From contig CAVQDQ010000005.1 in the NCBI GenBank assembly GCA_963711315.1, forward strand, positions 186,001-250,000: DNA of 64,000 bases. Direction: 5' to 3'. This document shows positions 52,205-61,218 of this stretch, one piece after another. Source of the stretch: PALSA-612 sp963711315. GTDB lineage: Bacteria > Actinomycetota > Thermoleophilia > Gaiellales > Gaiellaceae. The notes beneath the pieces are model-generated. The model did no database searches. It saw nothing but the letters and a program-made list of their open reading frames with translations, and was not told the DNA's origin. A program made the position numbers and the translations under genes. Within the stretch, counting starts at the first letter, position 1. The number at the start of each line of letters is the position of its first letter.

Positions 52205-52483
52205 ATGGCAGGCCCCGCTGCATTCACCGTCTATGGACCGATCGCGCGGGATGATCTACCGGGCCTCTGCGACAGGGTTTGCCGTCTCTTTCACGAGAAC
52301 GCCGGCAAGGAGATCCTCTGCGACGTACGCGGAGTCGAGCCGGACGCGGTCACCGTCGACGCTCTGGCACGGTTGCAACTTGCGGCTCATCGCCACGGTC
52401 GAAGAGTTCGCCTTCAGAATGCGTCGAGGGAGCTGCTCGAGCTCGTGGATTTCATGGCGCTGCAAGACGTCCTACGCGCCTGA
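52205..52483 (+). CDS. STAS-domain protein
   Basis: A 92-residue single STAS domain of the anti-sigma-factor-antagonist type; DVRGVEPDAVTVDALARLQL sits where SpoIIAA-like proteins carry their phosphorylated residue, here with Thr50 rather than Ser. It may titrate an anti-sigma factor or be an orphan sensor. Its stop overlaps the stop of the ECF sigma factor gene, which converges on it. Confidence 0.72.
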   Translation: MAGPAAFTVYGPIARDDLPGLCDRVCRLFHENAGKEILCDVRGVEPDAVTVDALARLQLAAHRHGRRVRLQNASRELLELVDFMALQDVLRA

Positions 52484-53455
52484 GTACTCGAGCGGCAGTC
52501 CGAAGAGGGGGAACAGGGCCTTCGTGTCGAGGAAGAACGTGAGCCCGACGATCTTGCCGTCCGCCACCTCGAGCACCTGCAAGGCCCACGGCTCGTAGCC
52601 GTCGCCGGCGTCGTTCGGCTTGTACTGGCCGAACGCGGGTGCGCCGTTCGCAGCGAGCGTGGGCACCACCTTCGAGTCGCGGCAGCCCGCGCCGGGCCCG
52701 AACCACCACGCGAAGATGTCGTCGCGTCCGGCAAGCCACATGTCATACGGCGGCATCGACTGCATCGCGTCCTCGTGGATCAGTGACGTGAGCGCCTCCA
52801 TGTCGTAGCGCTCGAAGGCGTCGACGTAGCGTGCGAGCAGCTCGGCGTCCGCCTCGTGCTCGACGGCCGGTTGTGCTTCCGGGTTGAGATTTCGCGCGTC
52901 GAGCGTGGCTCGGGCGCGCTGCAACGCGCTGTTGACGGAGGCGACGCTCGTCTCGAGCAGCTCCGCTACCTCGGCTGCTTGCCAGCGCAGGACCTCGCAC
53001 AGGATCAACACAGCACGCTGCCGAGGCGGCAGGTGCTGTAGCGCGGCGACGAACGCGAGCCGGATCGTCTCCCGCGCCACCGTCACCTCCGCCGGGTCAC
53101 CCTCCGGCGCGACACGAGCGTCGGGAATCGGCTCCACCCAGTCCGACTCGGGCCGCACGTTGAGATTGACAGCGACCGGCTCCTGCGCCGGCCCGAGGTC
53201 CATGGGCATCGCGCGCCGCTTCCGCGCCTCCACCATGTCGAGGCAGACGTTTGTCGCGATCCGGTAGAGCCACGTGCGCAGCGCCGCGCGTCCTTCGAAG
53301 CGGTCGATGTTCCGCCACGCGCGAACGAGGGTCTCCTGCGTGGCGTCTTCGGCGTCGAAAGGCGAGCCGAGCATTCGGTAGCAGAAGCCGGTCAGCTCTC
53401 CGCGATGTTGCTCGAGGCTCTCGACGACCGCCGGTGCCGCTGCCGACTGCTCCAT
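52472..53455 (-). CDS. ECF sigma factor with C-terminal SnoaL-like domain (SigG-like)
   Basis: A 327-residue sigma factor. Region 2 reads GSPFDAEDATQETLVRAWRN near residue 29 and WLYRIATNVCLDMVEARKRR. Region 4 reads LPPRQRAVLILCEVLRWQAA. From about residue 215 an NTF2/SnoaL-like domain follows (YVDAFERYDMEALTSLIHED). Such ECF proteins lack a classical anti-sigma factor and are thought to be controlled by their own tail. The ATG at 53455 sits seven bases after TAGTAT, so the message is likely leaderless; ATG 53464 is the alternative. Confidence 0.88.
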   Translation of the reverse strand: MEQSAAAPAVVESLEQHRGELTGFCYRMLGSPFDAEDATQETLVRAWRNIDRFEGRAALRTWLYRIATNVCLDMVEARKRRAMPMDLGPAQEPVAVNLNVRPESDWVEPIPDARVAPEGDPAEVTVARETIRLAFVAALQHLPPRQRAVLILCEVLRWQAAEVAELLETSVASVNSALQRARATLDARNLNPEAQPAVEHEADAELLARYVDAFERYDMEALTSLIHEDAMQSMPPYDMWLAGRDDIFAWWFGPGAGCRDSKVVPTLAANGAPAFGQYKPNDAGDGYEPWALQVLEVADGKIVGLTFFLDTKALFPLFGLPLEYSGA

Positions 53456-53462
53456 GGCACCC

Positions 53463-53468
53463 ATACTA
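53463..53468 (-). promoter_or_regulatory. -10 element of a leaderless sigma-factor transcript
   Basis: TAGTAT read leftward fits the actinobacterial TAnnnT element and lies seven bases before the ATG at 53455, the classical spacing of leaderless genes. The divergent kinase gene starts only 19 bases away on the other strand. Confidence 0.45.
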
Positions 53469-53474
53469 GGCATC

Positions 53475-54080
53475 GTGCGGGTGCTGGCGGAGGGACGCGC
53501 TTCGGAGATCCTCGAGCTCGGCGACGGCCGTGTGCTCAGGCGTTTCAAAGCGGGCGGGCGGCCCGCGCGCGAGGCGGAAGTGATGGAACATGCCCGCGCA
53601 CACAGCTATCCCGTGCCGGGCGTGGTAGACGTGCTCGACGACGCTCTGGTACTCGAGCGCGTCGACGGGCGGACGATGCTGGCGGACCTGCGCCGGCGGC
53701 CGTGGGCGATGGCCGGCCATGCGCGGACGCTTGCCGAGCTGCACGCCCGGCTCCACGAGATTCCGTTCGAGGGCGAGCGGCTGATCCACCTCGACTTCCA
53801 TCCGGACAACGTCCTGCTCTCGTCCCGTGGCCCGGTCGTCATCGACTGGGCGAACTCACGTGCCGGGGAGCCGGCGCTCGATGTGGCGATGACCTGGGTC
53901 ATCTGCGCCACGAGCGGAGGCGCGATGGGCCGCCTGTTCACGAGGTTCTTCCTTCGCCACGTCGATCTTCGGGCGGCTCGGGCCGAGCTCGCGGCGGCAG
54001 GTGAGCTCCGGATCGCCGATCCGAACGTGACCGACGACGAGCGTGAGCGCGTGAGTCAGCTAACTAGGATCGCGCCATGA
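53475..54080 (+). CDS. Aminoglycoside phosphotransferase-like kinase
   Basis: A 201-residue small-molecule kinase of the APH/choline-kinase fold. LIHLDFHPDNVLLSS is the catalytic loop and VVIDWANS the metal motif. GTG 53475 is chosen; GTG 53481 is possible. It is shorter than classical APH enzymes. The stop overlaps the next ATG (ATGA), so it is the first gene of a three-gene operon with a PEP-mutase-like enzyme and an aminotransferase. Substrate unknown. Confidence 0.85.
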   Translation: MRVLAEGRASEILELGDGRVLRRFKAGGRPAREAEVMEHARAHSYPVPGVVDVLDDALVLERVDGRTMLADLRRRPWAMAGHARTLAELHARLHEIPFEGERLIHLDFHPDNVLLSSRGPVVIDWANSRAGEPALDVAMTWVICATSGGAMGRLFTRFFLRHVDLRAARAELAAAGELRIADPNVTDDERERVSQLTRIAP

Positions 54081-54886
54081 ACGCCGGCGAGCGACGGGCC
54101 CGCTTTCGGGAGCTCCACGAGCGAGAGCAGCTGTTCGTGATGCCGAACCCGTGGGACGCGGGGTCGGCGCGCATCCTCGCCGCGGCGGGCTTCGAGGCGC
54201 TGGCGACGACGAGCGCAGGCTTCGCCTGGGCGCTCGGCAAGCTCGACCAACACGTGACGCGCGACGAGCTCGTCGTGCACGTCGCCGAGCTCTCGGCCGC
54301 AGCCGACCTGCCGCTCAACGTCGACTCCGAACGCTGCTACCCCGACGACCCGGGAGGCGTCGCGGAAACAGTGAAGCTGCTCGCCGAGGCGGGCGCGGCC
54401 GGCTGCTCGATCGAGGACTATGACCCGGCGGCGCGCGCGATCGACGACGTCGGCGCCGCCGCAGAGCGCGTGGCCATCGCAGCCGAGGCCGCTCACGGGC
54501 TCGACGAGCCCATGGTGCTCACCGGCCGCGCCGAGAACCACATCCGCGGCGTCGACGATCTCGACGACACGATCGCCCGTCTCGTCGCGTATCGCGATGC
54601 CGGCGCCGACTGCGTGTACGCGCCCGGATTGACCGACATCGCCCAGATCACCGCAGTCGTCGAGGCGGTCGCCGTTCCGTTGAACGTGCTCGCGCTCGCC
54701 ACGGCGCCGCCGATCCCACAGCTCGCGGCCGCCGGCGTACGCCGCGTCTCGACCGGCAGCCTGCTGGCGGGAGCCGCCTACGGCGCGCTCCACGCCGCCG
54801 CGCAGGAGCTGGCCGACGCCGGCACCTCCAACTATGCGGTGCGCCATATTCCGGGGGCGGCACTGCGCGACGCACTCGGCTCGTGA
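54077..54886 (+). CDS. Isocitrate lyase / PEP mutase family enzyme
   Basis: A 269-residue TIM-barrel of the ICL/PEPM family. FVMPNPWDAGSARILAAAGF at residue 20 is characteristic, with SIEDYDP supplying metal ligands. The NVDSERCYPDDP segment stands in place of the usual DADTGYG loop. Relatives cleave or rearrange carboxyphosphonoenolpyruvate, oxaloacetate or methylisocitrate. It overlaps both neighbours in the operon. No phosphonate genes are near, so a lyase role on an unknown 2-oxo or hydroxy acid is likelier. Confidence 0.87.
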   Translation: MNAGERRARFRELHEREQLFVMPNPWDAGSARILAAAGFEALATTSAGFAWALGKLDQHVTRDELVVHVAELSAAADLPLNVDSERCYPDDPGGVAETVKLLAEAGAAGCSIEDYDPAARAIDDVGAAAERVAIAAEAAHGLDEPMVLTGRAENHIRGVDDLDDTIARLVAYRDAGADCVYAPGLTDIAQITAVVEAVAVPLNVLALATAPPIPQLAAAGVRRVSTGSLLAGAAYGALHAAAQELADAGTSNYAVRHIPGAALRDALGS

Positions 54887-56261
54887 GCGAGCTCAGCGTC
54901 CGCGAGCTGCTCGAGCGGCATTCGGGCAACGAGCTGGAGCTCCACGCGCGGGTCGTCAACCCGCAGTTCGTACGGATGCTGCGCGCGATCGGCTTCGACC
55001 GCCGCTGGGCACGCGCCGAGGGCGCGCACCTGTACGACGCCGGGGGCGACCGCTATCTCGACTGGCTCGGCGGCTTCGGCATGTACAACGTCGGCCGCAA
55101 CAACCCGCGTGTGAAGGCGGCGCTCCACGAGGCTCTCGAGCTCGACACTCCGGGGAAGCTCGCGCTCGGCGTCAACCCCCTCGGGGCGATCCTCGCCGAC
55201 GAGTTGCTGCGTCGCGCGCCCGCGAGCCTCGAACGCGTCATGTTCTCGAGCTCGGGGGCAGAGGCGGTGGAGGCTGCGATCAAGATCGGGCGCGCGGCGA
55301 CCGGTCGCTCGCGCGTCGTCTCCGTCGAGCGCGGCTTCCACGGGCTGACGCTCGGGGCGCTTTCCGCGTCTGGCGACCCCGCCTTCTCCGAGCGGTTCAA
55401 GCCGCTGCTGCCCGGCTTCTCGCACGTCCCGTTCAACGACCTGGACGCGCTCGAGGCCGCGCTGCGCACCGAGGACGTTGCGCTCTTCGTCGTGGAGCCG
55501 GTCGTCGGTCACGGCGTCCTCCTGCCTGCTCCGGGCTATCTCGAAGGCGCCCAGGAGCTGTGCCGCCGCTACGGCACGCTCTTCTGCGTCGACGAGGTGC
55601 AAACCGGCTTCGGCCGCACCGGCAAGCTCTTTGCGCTCGAGCACTGGGGGCTCGAACCGGATGTGCTGACGGTGGCCAAGGCGCTCTCCGGCGGGTATGT
55701 GCCGGTGGGCGCGACGCTCTTCCGCGCCCAGGTGTTCGACGCGGTCTTCGACTCGCTGGAGCACTCGATGAGCCACGGCTCGACGTTCCAGCCGAACGAT
55801 CTCGGGATGGTGGCCGGCCTGGCGACGCTGCACGAGCTCGAATCGGCGGCGCTCGTGGAGCGCTCCGAACGGATGGGCGAACTGCTGCTCGAGCGCACGC
55901 AACCCCTGGTTGATCGCTACGACGTCGTCAAGGACGTGCGCGGGCTCGGCCTCATGTGGGCGATCGAGCTGGGGGAGCCGGAGACAGGGGGAAGACGACC
56001 TATCGGCTGCTGGAGCGCATGCAGCCGGCGCTTTTCTCGCAGCTCGTGGTGGTCCCGCTCTTCACCGACCACCGGGTGCTCAGCCAGGTGGCGGGACACG
56101 GCCTGAACGTCATCAAGGGCCTGCCGCCGCTCGTCCTCTCCGAGGAGGACGTGGACTGGTTCGTGACCGCGCTCGACGCGACGCTCGCCCAGGCGCAGAA
56201 GCTGCCGAAGGCAACCGCCCGCTTCGCGCTGCGGGCAGCCCGCGCATCCGTACGTTCCTAG
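54883..56261 (+). CDS. Class III aminotransferase, one frame break near the C-terminus
   Basis: About 459 residues after correction. FSSSGAEAVEAAIKIGRAAT binds PLP phosphate, FCVDEVQTGFGRTG carries the PLP Asp, and the Lys is in TVAKALSGGY. At the G run 55987-55991 one base seems missing: after WAIELGEPE the correct continuation TYRLLERMQPALFSQLVVV is in another frame and ends at TAG 56259-56261. Uncorrected, the ORF ends at 56106 with a nonsense tail. The family transfers amino groups from omega-amino acids or ornithine-like donors. Last gene of the operon. Confidence 0.85.
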
Positions 56262-57007
56262 CCTTCCTGCGGCTCCCAGCGGAACCAGCGCATGGCTGCG
56301 ACCGTGCCTGCGATGCCCCAAGCGACGATCACCGCAACTGCTGTCCCGTTCGACCAGATGTCCTCGTTCTTCAGCAGCACGTCGCGGGTCAGCTCGATGA
56401 AGTACGTCAGTGGCAGCACTTCGGCGATCGCCTCGACGACCGGCGGGAACGCGGTTGTGGAGAAGAACGAGCCCGAGATGAACGCCATCGGCAGGTAAAT
56501 CGCGTTTACGACGGCCGACGAGCCCTCGGCCGAACGGATGACACCGGTCAGCCCCAGCCCGAGCGCCGCGAAGGTCAGCCCGCCGAGCAGCAGGGTGAGC
56601 ACGACCGACAGCCAGCGATCGGGGAAGGGCACGTCGAAGAGCAGGCGGCCGAGGAGGATGAGGCAGACGGCCTCGATCGCATAGACGAGGAGCGTGGAGG
56701 CGATCACGGCGACGACGTAGGCCCACGGCGGCAGGGGCGTGCCGCGCAACCGCTTGAGCACGCCGTCCTCGCGGCGGATCACGGTCATGATCGCGAGCCC
56801 GGCGAACGCCGTCGCCGAGACGCCGTAGCCGAGGATGCCGGCCAGGAGGTACGCCGATCCGTCCACGCCGTCGATCTCGTCGTCGCCGTACACGGAGCCG
56901 AGGAGGATGAAGAACACGATCGGCAGCGCGAACGTGAAGAACGCGAGCTCGCGGCTGCGCCAGTAGAGGAGTTGCTCCGTTCGGAGGTGGTGAAGCGCGA
57001 GGCTCAC
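56258..57007 (-). CDS. ABC-2 type exporter permease
   Basis: A 249-residue permease with six membrane helices; VNAIYLPMAFISGSFFSTTA is the usual ABC-2 motif near helix five. ATGA overlap with the ATPase gene upstream. Its stop overlaps that of the converging aminotransferase gene. Together with the ATPase it forms a DrrAB-like exporter of drugs or lipids. Confidence 0.92.
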   Translation of the reverse strand: MSLALHHLRTEQLLYWRSRELAFFTFALPIVFFILLGSVYGDDEIDGVDGSAYLLAGILGYGVSATAFAGLAIMTVIRREDGVLKRLRGTPLPPWAYVVAVIASTLLVYAIEAVCLILLGRLLFDVPFPDRWLSVVLTLLLGGLTFAALGLGLTGVIRSAEGSSAVVNAIYLPMAFISGSFFSTTAFPPVVEAIAEVLPLTYFIELTRDVLLKNEDIWSNGTAVAVIVAWGIAGTVAAMRWFRWEPQEG

Positions 57008-57852
57008 TCGCCGTCCTCCGTGAGCGAGAGGTAGATGTCTTCGAGCGCAGGCCTCCGCACCTGCAGATCCTCCAGCTCCTTGCCGGCTGCCAGCGCCTCT
57101 CCCGTCAGCTCGTGGAGCGTCTTCGTCGGCTCCTGCGTCTGAACGACGACCTCGCGCCCGCTCAGCCGGTAGCGGATCTCCGTCGGCCCGACCTGGCTCG
57201 TCAGCTCGCGCGGGGTCCCGAGCGCGACGATCTCGCCCTGCCGCAACACCGCCACGCGATCGGCGAGCTGCTCGGCTTCGTCGAGGTAGTGCGTCGTCAG
57301 CAGCACCGTCTTCCCCAGCTCGCGGAGCGACCGGATCATCTCCCAGGCGGCGCGCCGGGCAGCCGGGTCGAAGCCGGTCGTCGGTTCGTCGAGGAAGAGG
57401 ATCTCGGGATCGCCGACGAGGCCGAGCGCGAGGTCGAGCCGCCGCTTCTGGCCGCCGGAGAGGGTCTTCACGCGGTCGACTCGCTTCTCCGCGAGGCCGA
57501 CGAGGTCGATGACGTCGTCGACGTCGCGGGACGATTCGTAGTAGCCGGCGAAGACGGACACGTGCTCGTGGACGGTGAGGTTCACGTACATGGCCGACGA
57601 CTGGAGGACGATGCCGATGCGCTCGCGCCAGCTCTCGTCCGCCCGCTCCGGGTCGTGGCCGAGCACGCTCACCTCGCCTGCGTCGCGGTGCCGGTAGCCC
57701 TCGAGGATCTCGACCGTCGTCGTCTTGCCGGCGCCGTTGGGCCCGAGGAGGCCGAACACCTCGCCCGTCTGGATCTCGAAGCTGACGTCACGCACGGCCT
57801 CGGTGCCGTCGTACGACTTGCGGAGGTTCTTGACCGTTACCGCGGGAGTCAT
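57004..57852 (-). CDS. ABC exporter ATP-binding protein (DrrA-like)
   Basis: A 282-residue ATPase: Walker A GPNGAGKTT near residue 38, signature LSGGQKRRLDLALGL, Walker B ILFLDEPTTGFDP, and a C-terminal regulatory tail typical of daunorubicin-resistance ATPases. It is the first gene of a two-gene exporter operon. Confidence 0.95.
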   Translation of the reverse strand: MTPAVTVKNLRKSYDGTEAVRDVSFEIQTGEVFGLLGPNGAGKTTTVEILEGYRHRDAGEVSVLGHDPERADESWRERIGIVLQSSAMYVNLTVHEHVSVFAGYYESSRDVDDVIDLVGLAEKRVDRVKTLSGGQKRRLDLALGLVGDPEILFLDEPTTGFDPAARRAAWEMIRSLRELGKTVLLTTHYLDEAEQLADRVAVLRQGEIVALGTPRELTSQVGPTEIRYRLSGREVVVQTQEPTKTLHELTGEALAAGKELEDLQVRRPALEDIYLSLTEDGE

Positions 57853-57883
57853 CGATTCATTGGCCGGCCGAGCTGGAGCGAGC

Positions 57884-58276
57884 TCACAGCTCGATGACGG
57901 CCAGCCCCGCGGTGGGGAACGGCGGCTCCTCGCCGCCCGTCAACGCGGCGGCGATGTGCCCGCAATCCGGCTGGTGACCGACGACCACGACGGTGTCGCC
58001 CCGACCTGCGACGGCTTGCGTGACGTCTTCGGCTGTCGCGCCGGGTCGGAGTTGGTCCACCGGCTCGGCCTCGGCGCCCGTCGCGCGGGCGATCTCATCC
58101 GCCGTCTCCCGTGCGCGGAGCAGCGGGCTGGAGAGCACCGCGTCAGGCGCGACACCCTCCCGGGCTAGGCGCGTGCCGAGCTCTCGCGCAGCGGCCCGGC
58201 CGTCGGGCGTCAGCCGCCGCAACTCGTCGGGCTCCCCCTGTTCAGCCCTCGCGTGGCGAACGAGGTACAGCCGCAT
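57884..58276 (-). CDS. SixA-like histidine phosphatase
   Basis: A 130-residue phosphohistidine phosphatase with the RHG-type motif LVRHARAE at residue 5 and the second His in VVVGHQPDCG. SixA proteins remove phosphate from His residues of signalling proteins. It lies nine bases downstream of the ZIP gene stop, in the same orientation, and may be cotranscribed with it. Confidence 0.9.
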   Translation of the reverse strand: MRLYLVRHARAEQGEPDELRRLTPDGRAAARELGTRLAREGVAPDAVLSSPLLRARETADEIARATGAEAEPVDQLRPGATAEDVTQAVAGRGDTVVVVGHQPDCGHIAAALTGGEEPPFPTAGLAVIEL

Positions 58277-58285
58277 GTCCCCAGC

Positions 58286-59481
58286 CTAGACGAGCAGGCC
58301 GGTGAGGTACATGACCGCGATGCCTGCGAGGAATCCGCCGCCGACCCATCCGGACCGCAGGCCGCCGGGCGCACGGCGCGCGACGTAGCGGCCGACCTCG
58401 ACCACGACCTGGAGCGCAGCTCCCGTGGCGACGGCGAAGAAGAGCACCCCGAGCAGGTCGCTCGTGAGAAAGCCGCCGATCCACGCGCCGATGATCGCGG
58501 GCGCGCCGGCAATGGTCGCCAGTCCTGCGAGGCGGGCGAACGACACGCGCGTGCCCTCGGCGATGGGAGCAGCGATGCCGAGCCCTTCGGTCACGTTGTG
58601 CACCATGAAGCCCACGATGAGGAAGCTCCCGAGCGCAAGCTCCCCGAGCGCGAACGAGGAGCCGATGGCCAGCCCCTCGCCGAGGTTGTGCAGGCCGATG
58701 CCGATGGCGACGAGCGTCGCGAGCGCGACGCCGCCGAGCACGCCGCCTTCGCTCGACTTCCGCCGACCCATCCGTTCGGAGACGAACGTCAGCCCGAGGT
58801 AGCTGGCTGCAACCCCGAGCAGCACGAGTCCGGTGCCGCCCAGCTGCCCGGGCAGCGTCGCCTGCAGATCGAGCGCCTCCGCTAGCGCGTCGAGCGCGAG
58901 GAACGTCAGCAGGCCGGCCGTCATCGCCATGAACGCGGCGAGCCAGCGCGGATCCGCTCCGCGGAGCGCGGGCAGCCACATCAGACCCAGCGCGACGGGG
59001 ACGATGCCCACGAGGAAGCCGATCAGCGCGTAGCCGAAGATGCCGTGCGAGTCCACGCCGGGTGTCTCCACGGCTGCGGCGATCTCCTGCGTCACCTCGA
59101 TGCCGGTCGAGCTGGTCACGCCGACGGAGATCGGATCGTCGGGGACCCAGTCGTAGGGGACGACGATCGTCGCCGACCGCAGCCGCTCGAGCGTGGTTGG
59201 CCCGTCGACCGTGTACGGCACGATGCGTCCGCGACGGTGACGGTGCCGATGGTGATTGCCTCGCGCTGCGGGTTCGTCACGCGGATCTCGATCTTCCCGG
59301 GGTGGAAGGACACGCGCCGGATGTCGAGCTGGTCGAGGGGCGGCGGACTCGAGCCGACGAGATCGGTGATCGAGCCTCCGGCAGTGGCGAAGAGCGAGAC
59401 GACGGCCACGAGCAGGAGGATCGGCAGCAGAGCCCACAGCTGCCAGCCGCGCCTGTGCCCGGTGGCGGCGCCGGCTTCCAC
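58286..59481 (-). CDS. ZIP-family metal transporter with N-terminal external domain, one frame break
   Basis: About 399 residues when corrected. The N-terminus has a membrane anchor (LWALLPILLLVAVVSLFATA) and a small external beta domain, followed by eight ZIP helices with metal motifs HNLGEGLAIG and HNVTEGLGIA. Near 59231 one base is missing: the first frame reads EAITIGTVTV and the next resumes GRIVPYTVDGPTTLERL. GTG 59481 touches the stop of the multicopper oxidase gene. Next to a DtxR/MntR-type regulator it is likely a manganese, iron or zinc transporter. The added external domain is unusual. Confidence 0.83.
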
Positions 59482-60482
59482 TATTCCTCCACCTCGAAGA
59501 AGCCCATCCAGCCGAGCTCTGCGAACTCCGACTGGTGCGCGTGGAACATGAACCGGCCCGCGTTCGGAAACTCGAGCTCGAGGATCCCGCGCTGGCCCTG
59601 GCAGAGCATGACCGTGTCCGTGTACTCGAACTTGTCGGTCGTGCCCGTCGGGTAGTAACGGAAGAAGTTCGCGTGGATGTGCAGGGAGTTGATGAGGTCG
59701 AACTCCGTGAGGTTCACGAGGTAGATGCGTACAAGCTCGCCCCGCTGTACGCGGATCGGATACTTCGCGTAGTAGAAGGCGAGCCCGTTGACCGTGTAGA
59801 AGTTGTTCTCGCCGTCGCCGTCCGTGTCGTAGCCGTTCATCACCATGACGAGCTCGCGGGCGGGCGCACGCGGCTCCGGCGGGTCGATGATGAGCGCGCC
59901 GTAGAGGCCCTTCTCGATGTGCTTCTTCAGCGGTGTCGCGTGGCAGTGGTAGAGGTGCATGCCGTATGGATGCGCCTCGAACTCGTATTTGAACGAGTTG
60001 CCGGGTGCGACCGTCTCGAAGACGCCGTCCATGCCGGCGGGGTGGATGCCGTGGAAGTGGATCGTGTGCGGGTGCGTGCCGCGGTTGTGGAAGTTCACGC
60101 GGAAGACGTCGCCCTCGGTTGCGCGCAGCACGGGCCCGGGCACGGTGCCGTTGTACGTCCAGGCCGCGTAGGTCACTCCCTTGGCGACCTCGATCTCGCG
60201 ATCCTGCGCGACGAGCGTGTATTCGCGCACGCGGCCGGAGCTGTGAGGGAGGGCAGGCGGCGGATAGAGCAAGGCGTCGAGGTCGCTCGGGCCGCCAGGA
60301 GCCGGCACCTCCGAGCCGATCATCGCCGCATGGCCGGCCCGCGCGTGGTGATGGCCGATGTGAGTCGAGGTCGACGCCCCGGCGTCGCTCTCGCCTGACA
60401 CAGCGAGCTTCGCCAGCGGCACGGCAGCAACCGGGATGGCCGCTCCTGCCAGTAACTTCCGCCTGCTCAAGCGTTTAGACAT
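59481..60482 (-). CDS. Tat-exported two-domain multicopper oxidase
   Basis: A 333-residue copper oxidase. The Tat leader is SRRKLLAGAAIPVAAVPLA. Copper ligands are visible as THPHTIHFHGIH, HLYHCHATP, LHIHANFF and FMFHAHQSEF. The two-cupredoxin length matches small laccases or nitrite-reductase-like oxidases; it may oxidise metals. It leads an operon with the ZIP transporter and is divergent from the DtxR-type regulator. A palindrome covers its start codon, so that regulator probably represses it. Confidence 0.9.
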   Translation of the reverse strand: MSKRLSRRKLLAGAAIPVAAVPLAKLAVSGESDAGASTSTHIGHHHARAGHAAMIGSEVPAPGGPSDLDALLYPPPALPHSSGRVREYTLVAQDREIEVAKGVTYAAWTYNGTVPGPVLRATEGDVFRVNFHNRGTHPHTIHFHGIHPAGMDGVFETVAPGNSFKYEFEAHPYGMHLYHCHATPLKKHIEKGLYGALIIDPPEPRAPARELVMVMNGYDTDGDGENNFYTVNGLAFYYAKYPIRVQRGELVRIYLVNLTEFDLINSLHIHANFFRYYPTGTTDKFEYTDTVMLCQGQRGILELEFPNAGRFMFHAHQSEFAELGWMGFFEVEE

Positions 60483-60490
60483 GTCAAAAC
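60473..60490. promoter_or_regulatory. Palindromic DtxR/MntR-type operator
   Basis: GTTTAGACATGTCAAAAC is an 18-base inverted repeat with one mismatched pair, centred on ACATGT and covering the ATG of the multicopper oxidase. Position and length suit a metal-dependent DtxR/MntR repressor encoded 18 bases to the right. Confidence 0.6.
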
Positions 60491-60501
60491 TCTATATTAG
60501 A
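60491..60501. promoter_or_regulatory. Shared divergent -10 region
   Basis: TCTATATTAGA is itself nearly symmetric. It offers TATATT rightward (nine bases before ATG 60508) and TAATAT leftward (eleven bases before the oxidase ATG), so two very short leader transcripts probably start back to back here. Confidence 0.5.
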
Positions 60502-60507
60502 CGGCGC

Positions 60508-61164
60508 ATGTCTCCAGCACCTCTCTCCCAGACCGCCGAGGACTACCTCAAGGAGATCCACCGGCTCGAATCGGAACACGGGCGGGCCACCACCTCGGGG
60601 CTCGCCGCGTCGCTCGGCGTCTCGCCGCCATCGGTGACGTCGATGCTGAAGAAGCTCGCGACGTTGAAGCTCGTCGTGCACGAGCCCTATCGCGGGGCGA
60701 CACTGACACGGGCCGGCCGCAAGGCGGCCGTGGAGGTGATCCGACACCACCGACTGCTCGAGCAGTACCTCGCCGAGACCCTGGGCATGCCGATCGACGA
60801 GGTGCACGCAGAGGCCGACCGTCTCGAGCATGCGCTCTCGGAGGAGCTGGAGGCGCGGATCGACGCCAGACTCGGCTTTCCAACGCACGACCCGCATGGC
60901 GATCCCATCCCCGACGCCGAGCTGAACGTCGGCGTCGACGAGCTGCGGCCTCTGCACGCGCTCGGCCCGGGGGAGCGCTCCACCGTACGCCGCGTGCCCG
61001 ACGACAAGGCGCTGCTCGGCTACCTGCGCGGACTAGGGCTGCTGCCCGGCGCGGTCGTCGAGCTCGTTCGTCGCGCGCCGTTTCCCGAGCCGGTGATCGT
61101 GGCGACCGGTGGCGTCGAGCACGCGATCTCGTTCGAGCTGGCGGGTCAGATCGGCGTCAACTGA
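60508..61164 (+). CDS. DtxR/MntR-family metal-dependent regulator
   Basis: A 218-residue regulator: N-terminal winged helix (LAASLGVSPPSVTSMLKKL), a dimerisation domain with metal-ligand-type residues (EVHAEADRLEHALSEELEAR) and a C-terminal SH3-like FeoA domain (about 150-218). ATG 60508 is used; an upstream in-frame Met lies within the operator. It faces the multicopper oxidase/ZIP operon and probably controls it and itself according to manganese or iron supply. Confidence 0.9.
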   Translation: MSPAPLSQTAEDYLKEIHRLESEHGRATTSGLAASLGVSPPSVTSMLKKLATLKLVVHEPYRGATLTRAGRKAAVEVIRHHRLLEQYLAETLGMPIDEVHAEADRLEHALSEELEARIDARLGFPTHDPHGDPIPDAELNVGVDELRPLHALGPGERSTVRRVPDDKALLGYLRGLGLLPGAVVELVRRAPFPEPVIVATGGVEHAISFELAGQIGVN

Positions 61165-61218
61165 GGAACCCCCGTACGGGTGAGTCGGTTCTCCGCTGGG
61201 TGAGTCGATGCGTGAAAC

